Below are positions 25,595 to 35,160 of a stretch of 64,000 nucleotides of DNA, in pieces. A model generated the notes under the pieces. The model made no database searches. It saw nothing but the letters and a program-made list of their open reading frames with translations, and was not told the origin of the DNA. The translations under genes and the position numbers were made by a program. The DNA comes from Anaerostipes rhamnosivorans (GTDB lineage: Bacteria > Bacillota > Clostridia > Lachnospirales > Lachnospiraceae): NCBI RefSeq assembly GCF_005280655.1, contig NZ_CP040058.1, forward strand, positions 777,001-841,000, read 5' to 3'. Position 1 is the first letter of the stretch, and each line of letters starts with the position of its first letter.

Positions 25595-27904
25595 ATGAAG
25601 AAAGTATTACCGATGCTTGCGCTGAGAGGCAAATACATATACCCAAATTCGGTGATTCATTTTGATGTCTCACGGAGCAAGTCAGTCCGTGCGATTGAGG
25701 AAGCCATGCAGAACGATCAGATGATTTTCCTGAATAATCAGATTGATCCGGCTATGGAAGACCCGAAATCTTATGATCTTTATCAGATCGGTACTTTGGC
25801 GAAGATCCGGCAGGTCGTAAAATTGCCCCAGAATATCATAAGGGTTTTCGCAGAGGGAATGTTCCGTGCTGAGATTACAGAGATCTGTGAAGAAGAGCCA
25901 ATCTTCCGGGTAGAAGTTGCCTATCAGCATACAGAGCAGCAAGTATTTGAAGAGGACGAAAAAGAGGCGGTATTCCGTGCTCTGAAGGAAAGTTTTGAGA
26001 AATATACAGGGGTGTGGAATCAGATGGACCCCAATGTATACAGCTATATTTTAATGCAGACGGATCTAGAAGTGTTTGTAGACCACTTGGCAACCCATCT
26101 GCCGTTTTCCCTGCAGAATAAGCAGAAGCTTCTGGAGGAGATGGATCTGAAACAGCGTTGCAGCCTTATGCTGGTGCTGCTGGAACAGGAGCTAAGGCTG
26201 GCTTATCTGAGACTGGATATCCAGGAAAAGGTGAAGGAAAGCATCGATGACAACCAGCGGGAGTATATGCTCAGAGAACAGCTTAAAGTAATCCGGGAAG
26301 AGCTTGGAGAGACCAATATCGCAGATGAGGCGGATGAATTCTTAAGCCAGCTCTCTGAGATGGAAGCGGATGATGAAGTAAAGGATAAGATTAAAAAAGA
26401 GATCTCACGTTTTCAGGCGATGGGAAACAGCGCGGCGGAGAGCGCTGTACTCAGGACTTATATTGAGATCATGCTGGATGTTCCGTGGGAAAAGCTTTCC
26501 GAGGATTCCATGGATCTTGAGGAAGCAGAAACAATTTTAGATGAAGACCACTACGGCCTGAAGAAGGTTAAGGAACGTGTACTGGAATATCTGGCGGCCA
26601 GAGCCATGAGCCAGAAAAAGGACGCGGCCATTCTCTGCCTCGTGGGTCCTCCGGGAACCGGAAAGACATCCATCGCAAGATCCATTGCAAGGGCTACCCA
26701 CAAAGAGTATGTGAGGCTTTCCCTGGGCGGTGTCCGGGATGAGTCTGAGATCAGAGGCCACAGAAAGACCTATGTGGGAGCTATGCCTGGAAGGATCGTG
26801 GCGGCCATCCGCCAGGCCAAGGTACGCAACCCGCTGATGCTCCTTGATGAAGTGGATAAGGTCGGAAAGGACCAAAGAGGGGATACGGCTTCCGCACTTT
26901 TAGAAGTTCTGGACGGAGAACAGAACGAACATTTCCGCGACCACTATCTGGAAGTGCCTTTAGATTTAAGCGATGTACTATTCATTGCCACTGCCAATGA
27001 CCTGTCTACGATTCCGAAGCCGCTCTTGGACCGGATGGAGATCATTGAAGTTTCCAGCTATTCTGAGAATGAGAAGTTCCATATCGCAAAGAACTACTTG
27101 GTGAAAAAGCAGATGGAAGCCAATGGTCTGACGCCGAAAGAGATCGTCTGGAAAGATGACGCCCTGAGACTGCTGATCGACAGCTATACTAGAGAGGCGG
27201 GAGTAAGAAGCCTTGAGAGGGCCATCGGCAATGTATCCCGCAAGGTCACAAAGGATATTTACCAGGGCAAGAAGAAAAAGGTGACCGTGACAAAGAAAGC
27301 AGTCAGAGATTATCTTGGCAATGCACCTTATGAGTTGGAGAAGGAAAGCCTTAAGGATGAGACTGGTATTGTCCACGGCCTGGCATGGACCAGCGTCGGA
27401 GGTGTTATGCTGAATGTGGAAGTGAACACGATGTCTGGAAAAGGCAAATTCATTGTTACAGGATCTTTGGGAGATGTGATGAAGGAGTCCGCACAGGCTG
27501 CGGTGAGTTATATTCGGAGCCAAAGCACAAAATACAAGATCAAGGATGATTTCTTTGACACCCATGATATCCACATCCATATCCCGGAAGGAGCGGTTCC
27601 GAAAGACGGGCCGTCTGCAGGAATTACCATGACAGTCGCCCTGCTCTCAGCCATCACGGGAAGAAAGGTCAGGGGAACAACAGCCATGACCGGTGAAGTG
27701 ACCATCAGGGGACAGGTGCTGGCTATTGGAGGACTGAAAGAAAAAATGCTGGCCGCAAAACGTGCTGGCATGACAAAGGTACTGGTTCCGAAGGCCAATG
27801 AAAAGGATGTCAAAGAATTTGACAAAGAGATCACAGATAACATAGAAATCATATCTGTGAAGAAGATTGAGGACGTCATAAAAGAAGCTCTTCTATCTGA
27901 ATAG
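25595..27904 (+). CDS. lon: ATP-dependent protease Lon
   Basis: A 769-residue AAA+ serine protease that removes damaged and regulatory proteins in the cytosol. It has an N-terminal LON substrate domain (about 1-200), a coiled region, an AAA+ module with GPPGTGKT, and the C-terminal protease with the Ser-Lys dyad Ser674 (KDGPSAGIT) and Lys717 (GGLKEK). The spacing of 43 residues is that of E. coli Lon. The ATG at 25595 is chosen because GAAGGAG lies 6 bases upstream; the ATG at 25565 has no ribosome site. The gene lies between clpX and folC. Confidence 0.97.
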   Translation: MKKVLPMLALRGKYIYPNSVIHFDVSRSKSVRAIEEAMQNDQMIFLNNQIDPAMEDPKSYDLYQIGTLAKIRQVVKLPQNIIRVFAEGMFRAEITEICEEEPIFRVEVAYQHTEQQVFEEDEKEAVFRALKESFEKYTGVWNQMDPNVYSYILMQTDLEVFVDHLATHLPFSLQNKQKLLEEMDLKQRCSLMLVLLEQELRLAYLRLDIQEKVKESIDDNQREYMLREQLKVIREELGETNIADEADEFLSQLSEMEADDEVKDKIKKEISRFQAMGNSAAESAVLRTYIEIMLDVPWEKLSEDSMDLEEAETILDEDHYGLKKVKERVLEYLAARAMSQKKDAAILCLVGPPGTGKTSIARSIARATHKEYVRLSLGGVRDESEIRGHRKTYVGAMPGRIVAAIRQAKVRNPLMLLDEVDKVGKDQRGDTASALLEVLDGEQNEHFRDHYLEVPLDLSDVLFIATANDLSTIPKPLLDRMEIIEVSSYSENEKFHIAKNYLVKKQMEANGLTPKEIVWKDDALRLLIDSYTREAGVRSLERAIGNVSRKVTKDIYQGKKKKVTVTKKAVRDYLGNAPYELEKESLKDETGIVHGLAWTSVGGVMLNVEVNTMSGKGKFIVTGSLGDVMKESAQAAVSYIRSQSTKYKIKDDFFDTHDIHIHIPEGAVPKDGPSAGITMTVALLSAITGRKVRGTTAMTGEVTIRGQVLAIGGLKEKMLAAKRAGMTKVLVPKANEKDVKEFDKEITDNIEIISVKKIEDVIKEALLSE

Positions 27905-27936
27905 ACAAAAAGATAAGACGCAGGAGGGAAACCTTA

Positions 27937-29214
27937 ATGAACTATCAGGAGACAATGGAATTTATCGGACGGGCTAATAAATTTGGGAGTGTGTTAGGGC
28001 TTGATAATATCAGAGAGCTTTTAAGACGGCTTAACAACCCACAGGACCGATTGAAGATCGTTCACATTGCGGGCACCAACGGAAAGGGTTCCATCCTGGC
28101 GTTTCTTGCGTCAGTATTCAAAGAGCAGGGTTATGAAGCAGGACGATACGTCTCTCCTGCTTCTTTCTGCTATGAAGAAAGGTTCCGTATCAACGACCAG
28201 ATCATTTCAAAGGATGACCTGTGCTTTTATATGGAGAAAATAAAAAAAGCCTCGGAGGAGATGGTCAGGGATGGAAAAGAACATCCTACCGTCTTTGAAA
28301 TGGAGACCGCTCTTTCTTTTCTTTATTTTCTCGATAAAAAAGTGGATGTGGTGCTTTTGGAGACGGGGCTCGGAGGCCGGCTGGACGCAACCAATGTGAT
28401 CACAAAACCTCTCTGTACCGTCATCGCATCCATCGGGTTTGACCATACCCAGTATCTGGGAAGCACGATAAAAGAGATTGCTGGGGAGAAGGCAGGGATC
28501 ATCAAGGAAGGCTGCCCTGTTATATCTTATTTTAATAATGCAGAGGCCAATGGGATGATCACAGAAAAAGCAAAGCAGAAACATTCACCCGTCACGTTCA
28601 CTGATCCGGAACGACTTGTGATTTTTTCAGAATCTCTTGACGGCGCTGAGTTTTCTTATGTCTGTACAGACGGGACAGAGTACCGGAATATGGTAATCGG
28701 ACTGCTGGGGAGGCACCAGATTTATAATGCCGTGACCGCTCTGGAGGTGCTTCAAATCTTAAAAAATTCTTATCTTTTTCTGCAGGATTCCATAAGGGAT
28801 GGACTCAGGAATGCTGTGTGGGATGGGAGATTACAGCGTATTTCAGCGGTTCCTGCGGTTTTTTGCGATGGAGCGCACAACCCGGACGGAGCACAAAGCC
28901 TTTTACAATTTCTTGAAAAGAATTTTACAAATAAAAAAATAATCTATATAATGGGAGTATTGTCGGATAAGGATTATTTAAAGATGCTAAAGATCATGTC
29001 TCCGATGTCAAATGAGATCTATACAGTGACTCCTGAAAGTGACCGTGCTCTGCCTGCTAAAGAACTGGCTGAGGCAGCAAGGCCATTTTACAACTGCGTG
29101 ACAGCGGGAGGAAGCCTTAGAGAATGCTATCAGAAAGTCAGGAATCACTGTGGACAGGATGACGTCATTGTTGTATTCGGGACATTATCATTTTTAAAGG
29201 AACTGAGAGGTTGA
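27937..29214 (+). CDS. folC: Folylpolyglutamate synthase / dihydrofolate synthase
   Basis: Adds glutamate to dihydropteroate and extends the folate polyglutamate tail. The 425-residue Mur-ligase-type protein has the P-loop HIAGTNGKGSILAFL (about residues 43-57), ETGLGGRLDATN and the C-terminal FCDGAHNPDGA. AGGAGGG precedes the ATG, 32 bases after lon. It opens a folate operon of five closely packed genes: folC, an HD protein, folP, folB-folK and then pheA. Confidence 0.95.
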   Translation: MNYQETMEFIGRANKFGSVLGLDNIRELLRRLNNPQDRLKIVHIAGTNGKGSILAFLASVFKEQGYEAGRYVSPASFCYEERFRINDQIISKDDLCFYMEKIKKASEEMVRDGKEHPTVFEMETALSFLYFLDKKVDVVLLETGLGGRLDATNVITKPLCTVIASIGFDHTQYLGSTIKEIAGEKAGIIKEGCPVISYFNNAEANGMITEKAKQKHSPVTFTDPERLVIFSESLDGAEFSYVCTDGTEYRNMVIGLLGRHQIYNAVTALEVLQILKNSYLFLQDSIRDGLRNAVWDGRLQRISAVPAVFCDGAHNPDGAQSLLQFLEKNFTNKKIIYIMGVLSDKDYLKMLKIMSPMSNEIYTVTPESDRALPAKELAEAARPFYNCVTAGGSLRECYQKVRNHCGQDDVIVVFGTLSFLKELRG

Positions 29215-29218
29215 ATCG

Positions 29219-29692
29219 GTGGAGAGGCTTTCATATATTATCAATCATCCTGAATATCAAAAAGCGTACCGGCAGATTCAGGACTCAGAGAAGGGGCGGA
29301 TCTTCTGCCCGCATAATACAGAACACTTTCTTGCGGTATCCAGGATCGCCTATATTTTTGTTTTGGAACAGCACCTGGATATACCAAAAGATGTGATTTA
29401 TGCCGCAGGTTTTCTACATGATATCGGGAGAGGAAAGCAGTATACGGAAGGAACGCCTCATGTGAAGGCGGGAGTGCTGATCGCATCGGATATTCTTTTT
29501 GACTCTCCCTATGAGCCAGAGGAGAGGAAAACCATCCTTTCCCTCTTAGAATCACACAGAAGACCGGACAGTGACAGACTTTCCTGTCTTTTTTACAGGG
29601 CAGATAAACTTTCCAGGGACTGTATGAACTGCAAGGCAAAAAAAGAGTGTTACTGGCCTGAGGAAAAGAAAAATAACGGTTACCGATATTAG
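29219..29692 (+). CDS. HD-domain protein in the folate operon
   Basis: A 157-residue small HD-superfamily protein, that is, a likely metal-dependent phosphohydrolase. The HD pair is in FLHDIGRGKQY (about residues 66-76), with an upstream His in HNTEHFLAV and a later ESHRRPD. A cysteine cluster, CMNCKAKKEC, near the C-terminus could bind metal. The start is GTG at 29219, 4 bases after the folC stop, with GAGAGG upstream. Location inside folC-folP-folBK suggests a step in folate synthesis, such as removal of phosphate from dihydroneopterin triphosphate, but that is inference. Confidence 0.75.
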   Translation: MERLSYIINHPEYQKAYRQIQDSEKGRIFCPHNTEHFLAVSRIAYIFVLEQHLDIPKDVIYAAGFLHDIGRGKQYTEGTPHVKAGVLIASDILFDSPYEPEERKTILSLLESHRRPDSDRLSCLFYRADKLSRDCMNCKAKKECYWPEEKKNNGYRY

Positions 29693-29701
29693 GAGTTTAA
29701 T

Positions 29702-30508
29702 ATGAAGATAGGAAACAAAGAATTTGATATGGAACATCAAGGGTATATTATGGGCATACTAAATGTAACCCCCGATTCCTTTTCTGACGGAGGAAAATAT
29801 ACTCAGATAGATCAGGCCTTAAAGCATACCGAGCGTATGCTGAACGAAGGGGCAGATATCATTGACATAGGCGGTGAGTCCACACGTCCAGGCCATGAGA
29901 AGATCACATCAGGGGAAGAGATTGAGAGGACAGCACCGGTGATCGAAGCCTTAAAGAGAGAGTTTAACCCGGTTATTTCCCTGGATACCTACAAATCCCA
30001 GGTGGCAGAGGCGGGAATACATGCCGGAGCCGATATGATCAATGACATATGGGGGCTGAAATGGGACGGCAGCATGGCGCCGCTTCTAGCAAAGGCAGGA
30101 CTTCCGGTTTGTCTGATGCACAACAGGAAAGATACAGACTACGATGATTATCTCAGCGATGTGCTAAAAGACCTAAAAGAGACCATGGAGCTTGCAGAAG
30201 ATGCGGGAATTGCAAAAGAGAACATTATATTAGATCCGGGGATCGGCTTTGCTAAAACTTTGGAACAGAATCTGATGCTGATGAATCATCTGGAACTTTT
30301 GCAGGATCTTAAGGTGCCGGTGCTTTTGGGTACATCCAGAAAGTCCATGATCGGACTGACGCTTGATCTGCCGGCTGATGAGCGCGTAGAGGGAACTCTG
30401 GCAACCACGGTAAGCGGATATATGAAAGGCTGCCGGATGTTCCGGGTTCATGATGTCAAAGAAAACAGGCGTGCCCTTTCTATGATTGAGGCGATCTGCC
30501 GCTGTTAA
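29702..30508 (+). CDS. folP: Dihydropteroate synthase
   Basis: Joins p-aminobenzoate to hydroxymethyl-dihydropterin diphosphate; the target of sulfonamides. The 268-residue TIM-barrel protein has both family signatures: GILNVTPDSFSDGG (about residues 17-30) and DIGGESTRPGH (about 57-67). AGGAG at 29691-29695 precedes the ATG, 9 bases after the HD gene. It is followed 14 bases later by the folB-folK fusion that makes its pterin substrate. Confidence 0.97.
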   Translation: MKIGNKEFDMEHQGYIMGILNVTPDSFSDGGKYTQIDQALKHTERMLNEGADIIDIGGESTRPGHEKITSGEEIERTAPVIEALKREFNPVISLDTYKSQVAEAGIHAGADMINDIWGLKWDGSMAPLLAKAGLPVCLMHNRKDTDYDDYLSDVLKDLKETMELAEDAGIAKENIILDPGIGFAKTLEQNLMLMNHLELLQDLKVPVLLGTSRKSMIGLTLDLPADERVEGTLATTVSGYMKGCRMFRVHDVKENRRALSMIEAICRC

Positions 30509-30522
30509 AGGAGCATAGAAAT

Positions 30523-31347
30523 ATGGATCAGATCATAATTAAAGAGCTGGAGATTTACAGCAATCACGGCGTATATAAGGAAGAAAAGGTGCTGGGGCAG
30601 AAGTTTTTGGTGTCCGCGGTGCTTTATACGGATACTAAACGGGCCGGGGTCAGCGACAAGATTGAGTACTCAGTCAACTATGGGGAAGTGTGCCACAGGA
30701 TCCGTGATATCATGGAAGGGAACACGTTTGACTTGATTGAACGGGTGGCGGAGACCATCGCAGAGCGTCTGCTGATGGAGTTTACGCTTATAAAGAAAGC
30801 AGAGGTAGAAGTCAAAAAGCCGTGGGCTCCCATTGGACTCCCAATCCAAAGTGTTTCTGTAAAGATTGAGAGAAAATGGCACAGGGCATATATTGGAATT
30901 GGTTCTAACATGGGAGACCGCAGGGAATATATTAAGCGTGCCGTTGAACAAATCGGACAGGAAGAGGATACCCGCATTGTACGGGTGTCCAGTCTGATGG
31001 AGACAGAACCTTACGGAAACGTTGACCAGGACCGATTTATCAATGGATGCATTGGGCTTGACACATTAAAGAATCCGTCGGAGCTGCTGGAGTTTCTTTT
31101 AGGACTGGAAAATAAGGCTGGAAGAGAACGTACCGTACACTGGGGCCCCAGGACGTTAGACCTGGATATTCTTTTGTACGATGACCTGATTCTCAATGAA
31201 CCGCACCTGACAATCCCTCACATAGAAATACCCAAGCGGCAGTTCGTGCTGGAACCGCTTTCGGAGATTGCACCCCATGTGAGACATCCGGTGCTCAACC
31301 GGACCATTCTGGAACTAAAAGATGCATTGGAGGAGAAGGATAGTTAA
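30523..31347 (+). CDS. folBK: Dihydroneopterin aldolase / HPPK fusion
   Basis: A 274-residue fusion of two consecutive folate enzymes. Residues 1 to about 118 are dihydroneopterin aldolase (IIKELEIYSNHGVYKEE, FDLIERVAETI), and residues from about 124 are hydroxymethyl-dihydropterin pyrophosphokinase (AYIGIGSNMGDR, RTVHWGPRTLDLDILLYDD). The fusion channels dihydroneopterin to the diphosphate used by FolP. No GTP cyclohydrolase I (folE) is in the cluster, so the first pterin step must be encoded elsewhere. The pheA start follows one base after the stop. Confidence 0.95.
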   Translation: MDQIIIKELEIYSNHGVYKEEKVLGQKFLVSAVLYTDTKRAGVSDKIEYSVNYGEVCHRIRDIMEGNTFDLIERVAETIAERLLMEFTLIKKAEVEVKKPWAPIGLPIQSVSVKIERKWHRAYIGIGSNMGDRREYIKRAVEQIGQEEDTRIVRVSSLMETEPYGNVDQDRFINGCIGLDTLKNPSELLEFLLGLENKAGRERTVHWGPRTLDLDILLYDDLILNEPHLTIPHIEIPKRQFVLEPLSEIAPHVRHPVLNRTILELKDALEEKDS

Positions 31348-31348
31348 T

Positions 31349-32479
31349 ATGAGAGATTTAGTTGATATAAGGAAGGACATTGACCAGATCGACCAAAAGA
31401 TCGTCCGGCTGTTTGAGGAACGGATGCAGTGTTCCGAAGAAGTGGCTGAGTATAAAAAAGGAACCGGGAAACCCATCTATGACAGAAAAAGGGAACAAGA
31501 GAAGATAGAGACTTTGACGAAAGAAGTGGGACCAGAGTTCCTTAAAAAGGGGACCGAGGAATTATTTTTACAGCTCATGTCGATCGGACGCCGGTATCAA
31601 TACAGTCTTTTGTCAGAGGAAGACAGCTATGTCCGCAAAAAGTTCAAACAGGTGGACCGGCTGGAGATCAACAGTGACACAAAGGTGGTGTACCAGGGCA
31701 TCCCTGGAGCGTATCAGGAACAGGCTATGGTCCAGTTTTTCGGAGAAGACATCAGTCATTTTACGGCAGAGGAGTTCAAAGATGTTGTTGTTGCTGTAGA
31801 TGAGGGAAAAGCGGATTATGGGATCCTTCCTATTGAGAATACTTCTGCGGGAACGGTCAGCGGTATTTACGATCTGCTCCTAAATCATGACGTATGCGTG
31901 GTGGGAGAGGAGACTGTGGAATGCAACCATGCCCTTGTGGGGATCCGGGGTACGGATCTTTCTAAAGTGACAAAGGTCTATTCCCATCCGCAGGGACTGA
32001 TGCAGTGCAAGGAGTTCTTGGATGAGACAAAATGGGACCAGGTGCGCATCAGAAATACGGCAGTGGCCGCCAAGAAAGTGGCGGATGACAATGACTGCAC
32101 AAAGGTGGCCATTTCCAGCGAGCGGGCTGCAAAGCTCTATGGGCTGGATGTGTTAAAAGAGAAAGTGAATTTCGAGGGTAATAACTGCACGCGTTTTGTG
32201 GTGATGTCTAAGAAAAAGCAGTACCGGAAAGACGCAAAGAAGGTAAGCATCAGTTTTTCACTGCCCCATGAGACGGGATCTCTTTATAACATTCTGGCGC
32301 ATTTTATGTTTAATGACGTCAGTATGACAAACATTGAATCCAGGCCGCTTCCGAACAGGCAGTGGGAATACGGGTTTTACATTGATGTAGCCGGCAACTT
32401 AAATGAGCCGGGCATCCGCAACGCTCTGACCGGGATCCGGGCAGAGGTCAAAGACTTTAAAATACTTGGGAATTTTTAA
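31349..32479 (+). CDS. pheA: Bifunctional chorismate mutase / prephenate dehydratase
   Basis: Makes phenylpyruvate from chorismate in two steps. The 376-residue P-protein has an AroQ chorismate mutase domain (about 1-85, LVDIRKDIDQIDQKIVRLFE), a prephenate dehydratase domain (about 105-285, VYQGIPGAYQEQA, NNCTRFVVM with the Thr-Arg pair) and a C-terminal ACT domain whose ESRP motif binds phenylalanine, so feedback inhibition is expected. AGGAGAAGGA lies upstream of the ATG at 31349. It is the last gene of the folate operon; both pathways draw on chorismate. Confidence 0.95.
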   Translation: MRDLVDIRKDIDQIDQKIVRLFEERMQCSEEVAEYKKGTGKPIYDRKREQEKIETLTKEVGPEFLKKGTEELFLQLMSIGRRYQYSLLSEEDSYVRKKFKQVDRLEINSDTKVVYQGIPGAYQEQAMVQFFGEDISHFTAEEFKDVVVAVDEGKADYGILPIENTSAGTVSGIYDLLLNHDVCVVGEETVECNHALVGIRGTDLSKVTKVYSHPQGLMQCKEFLDETKWDQVRIRNTAVAAKKVADDNDCTKVAISSERAAKLYGLDVLKEKVNFEGNNCTRFVVMSKKKQYRKDAKKVSISFSLPHETGSLYNILAHFMFNDVSMTNIESRPLPNRQWEYGFYIDVAGNLNEPGIRNALTGIRAEVKDFKILGNF

Positions 32480-32544
32480 ATACATTGAAGAGGGACAGGA
32501 TGATCCGATCATCATAAAAAATACAAATTAGGTGGGAAGTAAAC

Positions 32545-35043
32545 ATGAACAGTAAATCAAATGGTTTCAAAGATAAGCTAGGAAAAATCCATAACTTTAT
32601 CCATAAGTTTGGTAAATACTTTATTATTGCATGCCTGATCTTATTCTGTGTGCTTTGTATAAAGAACAAAGATCAATTTGCGGAGCGTGTGGCCAAAGGT
32701 GTGCCGGAAAGCGGCATGGAGAAGATTGCTATCGCAGACGGAGACACTGTGGAACAGGAATTCAAGGCCAATTTCAACACGGCGGAGCGTTTAGATTTCC
32801 GTGTGGGAAGAAATTATGGGGACGCAAGGCCCGGAAGCATTGACCTTAAGATCAAAGATTCCAAGGGAAACGTTGTATTCCATATCACCCCGACCATAGA
32901 AGAGGTAGACGGAAAAACTGAGATTAAAGCGACCATGAGGCGCAGAGAACTGCATGATGACCGCTGGTACAAGGTGATCGTCAACCAGAAGTTAAAGAAG
33001 GGCGAAACCTATACTTATGTGATCAAAGGCATCGGGATCAAGAAAAAGGATCCGCTGTACATCTACATTTCAAAGGATATGGGATCCGTGTTCCAGCCTC
33101 TCGTAAAGAACGGAAAGAAAACAGAGGTCAGGCTCTGTGCCAGAGTCATGACAACACAGGTTGACATGTGGGCTATCGGATTGACCATCGCCATTGCACT
33201 TGGGCTGATCGTTTTGCTCCTGATCCAGTTGAATATTCCAGAAAAATGGAATAAATGGCTGTCATGGGCACTGTTTATTATCAATCCATGGCTGGCATTT
33301 TATATGGTGGAAAAGGTATTTTATAATCCGATCAGTGTCATGGGAATCTTCTCATATGCACTGAATGTGATCTGGTTCTATATCATCTTCGGAATCCTGC
33401 TGCTGATTTTCAACCGGACAAAGTATGCGATTATTGTTGGAGACTTGTTATTATACGGATGCGCCATCGGAAATTACTTTGTCATGCAGTTCAGGGGAAC
33501 ACCGATCACACCGGCGGACATCTGGGCGCTCGGTACAGCCATGGACGTGGCGGACCACTACACTCTGTCCTACAATAAGGCTGCCATTGTGGCAACCATT
33601 ATCTGTCTGGCGTTGGTGATCATCGCATGGAAGCTGGATACTATAAAGGCATTCCGTTGGAAGCAGCGCCTTGTGGCACTGGTCCTTGTGGCTGCGCTCA
33701 CGGCGGGACAGAGTTTCCTTTGCACAAGAGTCAACTTTTTGGAATCGAAGAATGTAAAGGTAGAATTCTTCAACCAGAAAAAGGGATACAAACGAAATGG
33801 ATTTGTCTTAAGCTTCCTTTTAAATGTCCAGTATCTGCTTGGAACAGAACCGGAAGGATACAGTGTAGATAAAGTAAAGGACATTGCTAAAAATTACACT
33901 GTGACCACAGGACAGAACAAGTCCTTGAAACAAAAACCGAATGTGGTCGTGATCATGAATGAGACCTTCTCTGATTTGAATGTGGTCAATAAGATCAAGA
34001 CTAACAAAGAAGTGATGCCGTATATTAATTCCATGAAAGAAAATACGATCAAAGGAAATATGCTGGTATCTGTTTTTGGAGGCGGAACCAGCAACTCTGA
34101 GTATGAGTTCCTGACTGGAAACTCTGTTTCCTCTCTTCCATTGAACGGAAATGCTTATACCCAGTTTGTGAAACATCAGGTGCCGAGCCTCGCTTCCCAG
34201 CTTAAGGAACAGGGATATGAGACAACGGCGTTCCATCCTTACAAACCGAATGCATGGAACCGGCAGAGTGTATATCCTCTTCTTGGATTTGATAATTTCC
34301 TGGACGAGACATCTCTGGATGAATCCAAGGTAAAAAGAATCAGAGGCTGGGTCAGCGATGAATCTGATTATGACAAGATCATAGAAACCTTTGAGAAAAA
34401 GAAAGCGGACAATCCGCTGTTTATGTTCAACGTAACTATCCAGAATCACGGAGGATATTTGATCCCGGATGATAACTTTAAACAGGAGATCACCATCAAG
34501 GATGAGAAGAAGACGGAAACCGCTGAGCGCTATCTGTCCCTGATCCACGAATCTGACCGGGCATTCAAGAAGCTGATCGATTACTTTAAAACCCAGAAAG
34601 AGCCGACCATCGTGGTCATGTTCGGAGATCATCAGCCGAAGCTTGAAGATGATTTCTATGAACTTCTCTATGGAAAGGACTTAAACAGTCTAAATATCAA
34701 GGAGATGCAGAAAAAGTATACGGTTCCGTTTGTGATCTGGGCCAATTATGACATCAAAGAGAAGGACAACGTAAATCTCACAAGCGCCAACTACCTGTCC
34801 ACATTGATGCTTCAGCAGACAAACTTAAAGCTCACTCCATATAATCAATATCTGGAGGAACTTCAGAAACAGATTCCGGCCATCAACGCCAATGGATATG
34901 TTACCAAAGACGGTAAGAACGTAGAGACTCAGAATGAGGAAGACAAAGATAAATGGCTTACAAATTACCAGTATCTGCAGTATAATTCCCTTCTGGATCA
35001 TAAACACCGCGTAGATTCTTTCTTTTCTGTGAAAGAAAAGTAG
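32545..35043 (+). CDS. LTA-synthase-family membrane sulfatase (second, with N-terminal extracellular insert)
   Basis: An 832-residue relative of the gene at 20124 with a different build. One membrane segment (about 24-42) is followed by about 160 extracellular residues of beta type (about 50-205), then five or so membrane segments (about 210-400) and the extracellular sulfatase domain. Thr515 in GGGTSNSEYEFLTG is the expected nucleophile; metal ligands are in MNETFSDL and FGDHQPKL. The inserted domain between the first and second membrane segments is absent from S. aureus LtaS. Together with the other copy, this suggests two different glycerol-phosphate or phosphoethanolamine transfer reactions at the cell surface. 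Confidence 0.88.
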   Translation: MNSKSNGFKDKLGKIHNFIHKFGKYFIIACLILFCVLCIKNKDQFAERVAKGVPESGMEKIAIADGDTVEQEFKANFNTAERLDFRVGRNYGDARPGSIDLKIKDSKGNVVFHITPTIEEVDGKTEIKATMRRRELHDDRWYKVIVNQKLKKGETYTYVIKGIGIKKKDPLYIYISKDMGSVFQPLVKNGKKTEVRLCARVMTTQVDMWAIGLTIAIALGLIVLLLIQLNIPEKWNKWLSWALFIINPWLAFYMVEKVFYNPISVMGIFSYALNVIWFYIIFGILLLIFNRTKYAIIVGDLLLYGCAIGNYFVMQFRGTPITPADIWALGTAMDVADHYTLSYNKAAIVATIICLALVIIAWKLDTIKAFRWKQRLVALVLVAALTAGQSFLCTRVNFLESKNVKVEFFNQKKGYKRNGFVLSFLLNVQYLLGTEPEGYSVDKVKDIAKNYTVTTGQNKSLKQKPNVVVIMNETFSDLNVVNKIKTNKEVMPYINSMKENTIKGNMLVSVFGGGTSNSEYEFLTGNSVSSLPLNGNAYTQFVKHQVPSLASQLKEQGYETTAFHPYKPNAWNRQSVYPLLGFDNFLDETSLDESKVKRIRGWVSDESDYDKIIETFEKKKADNPLFMFNVTIQNHGGYLIPDDNFKQEITIKDEKKTETAERYLSLIHESDRAFKKLIDYFKTQKEPTIVVMFGDHQPKLEDDFYELLYGKDLNSLNIKEMQKKYTVPFVIWANYDIKEKDNVNLTSANYLSTLMLQQTNLKLTPYNQYLEELQKQIPAINANGYVTKDGKNVETQNEEDKDKWLTNYQYLQYNSLLDHKHRVDSFFSVKEK

Positions 35044-35061
35044 GAATCTCCCTGCGGATTC

Positions 35062-35090
35062 TTGACACATTGGAAAAAACAATATAATAT
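35062..35090 (+). promoter_or_regulatory. purA promoter
   Basis: Perfect TTGACA at 35062-35067; -10 either TAATAT (35085-35090, spacer 17) or TATAAT (35083-35088, spacer 15). The 70-base leader holds a weak TTCGC/GCGAA hairpin (35101-35126). Confidence 0.75.
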
Positions 35091-35160
35091 TAAAATGTTG
35101 TTCGCTTTATGCAAAAGAAAATGGCGAAGACACGTCATTGATAATTAGGAGGATACACAT

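Noticed and set aside
32505..32520. GATGAT/ATCATC hairpin after pheA
   Set aside because: Only 6 bp with a 3-base loop and followed by A, not T, so not credible as a terminator.
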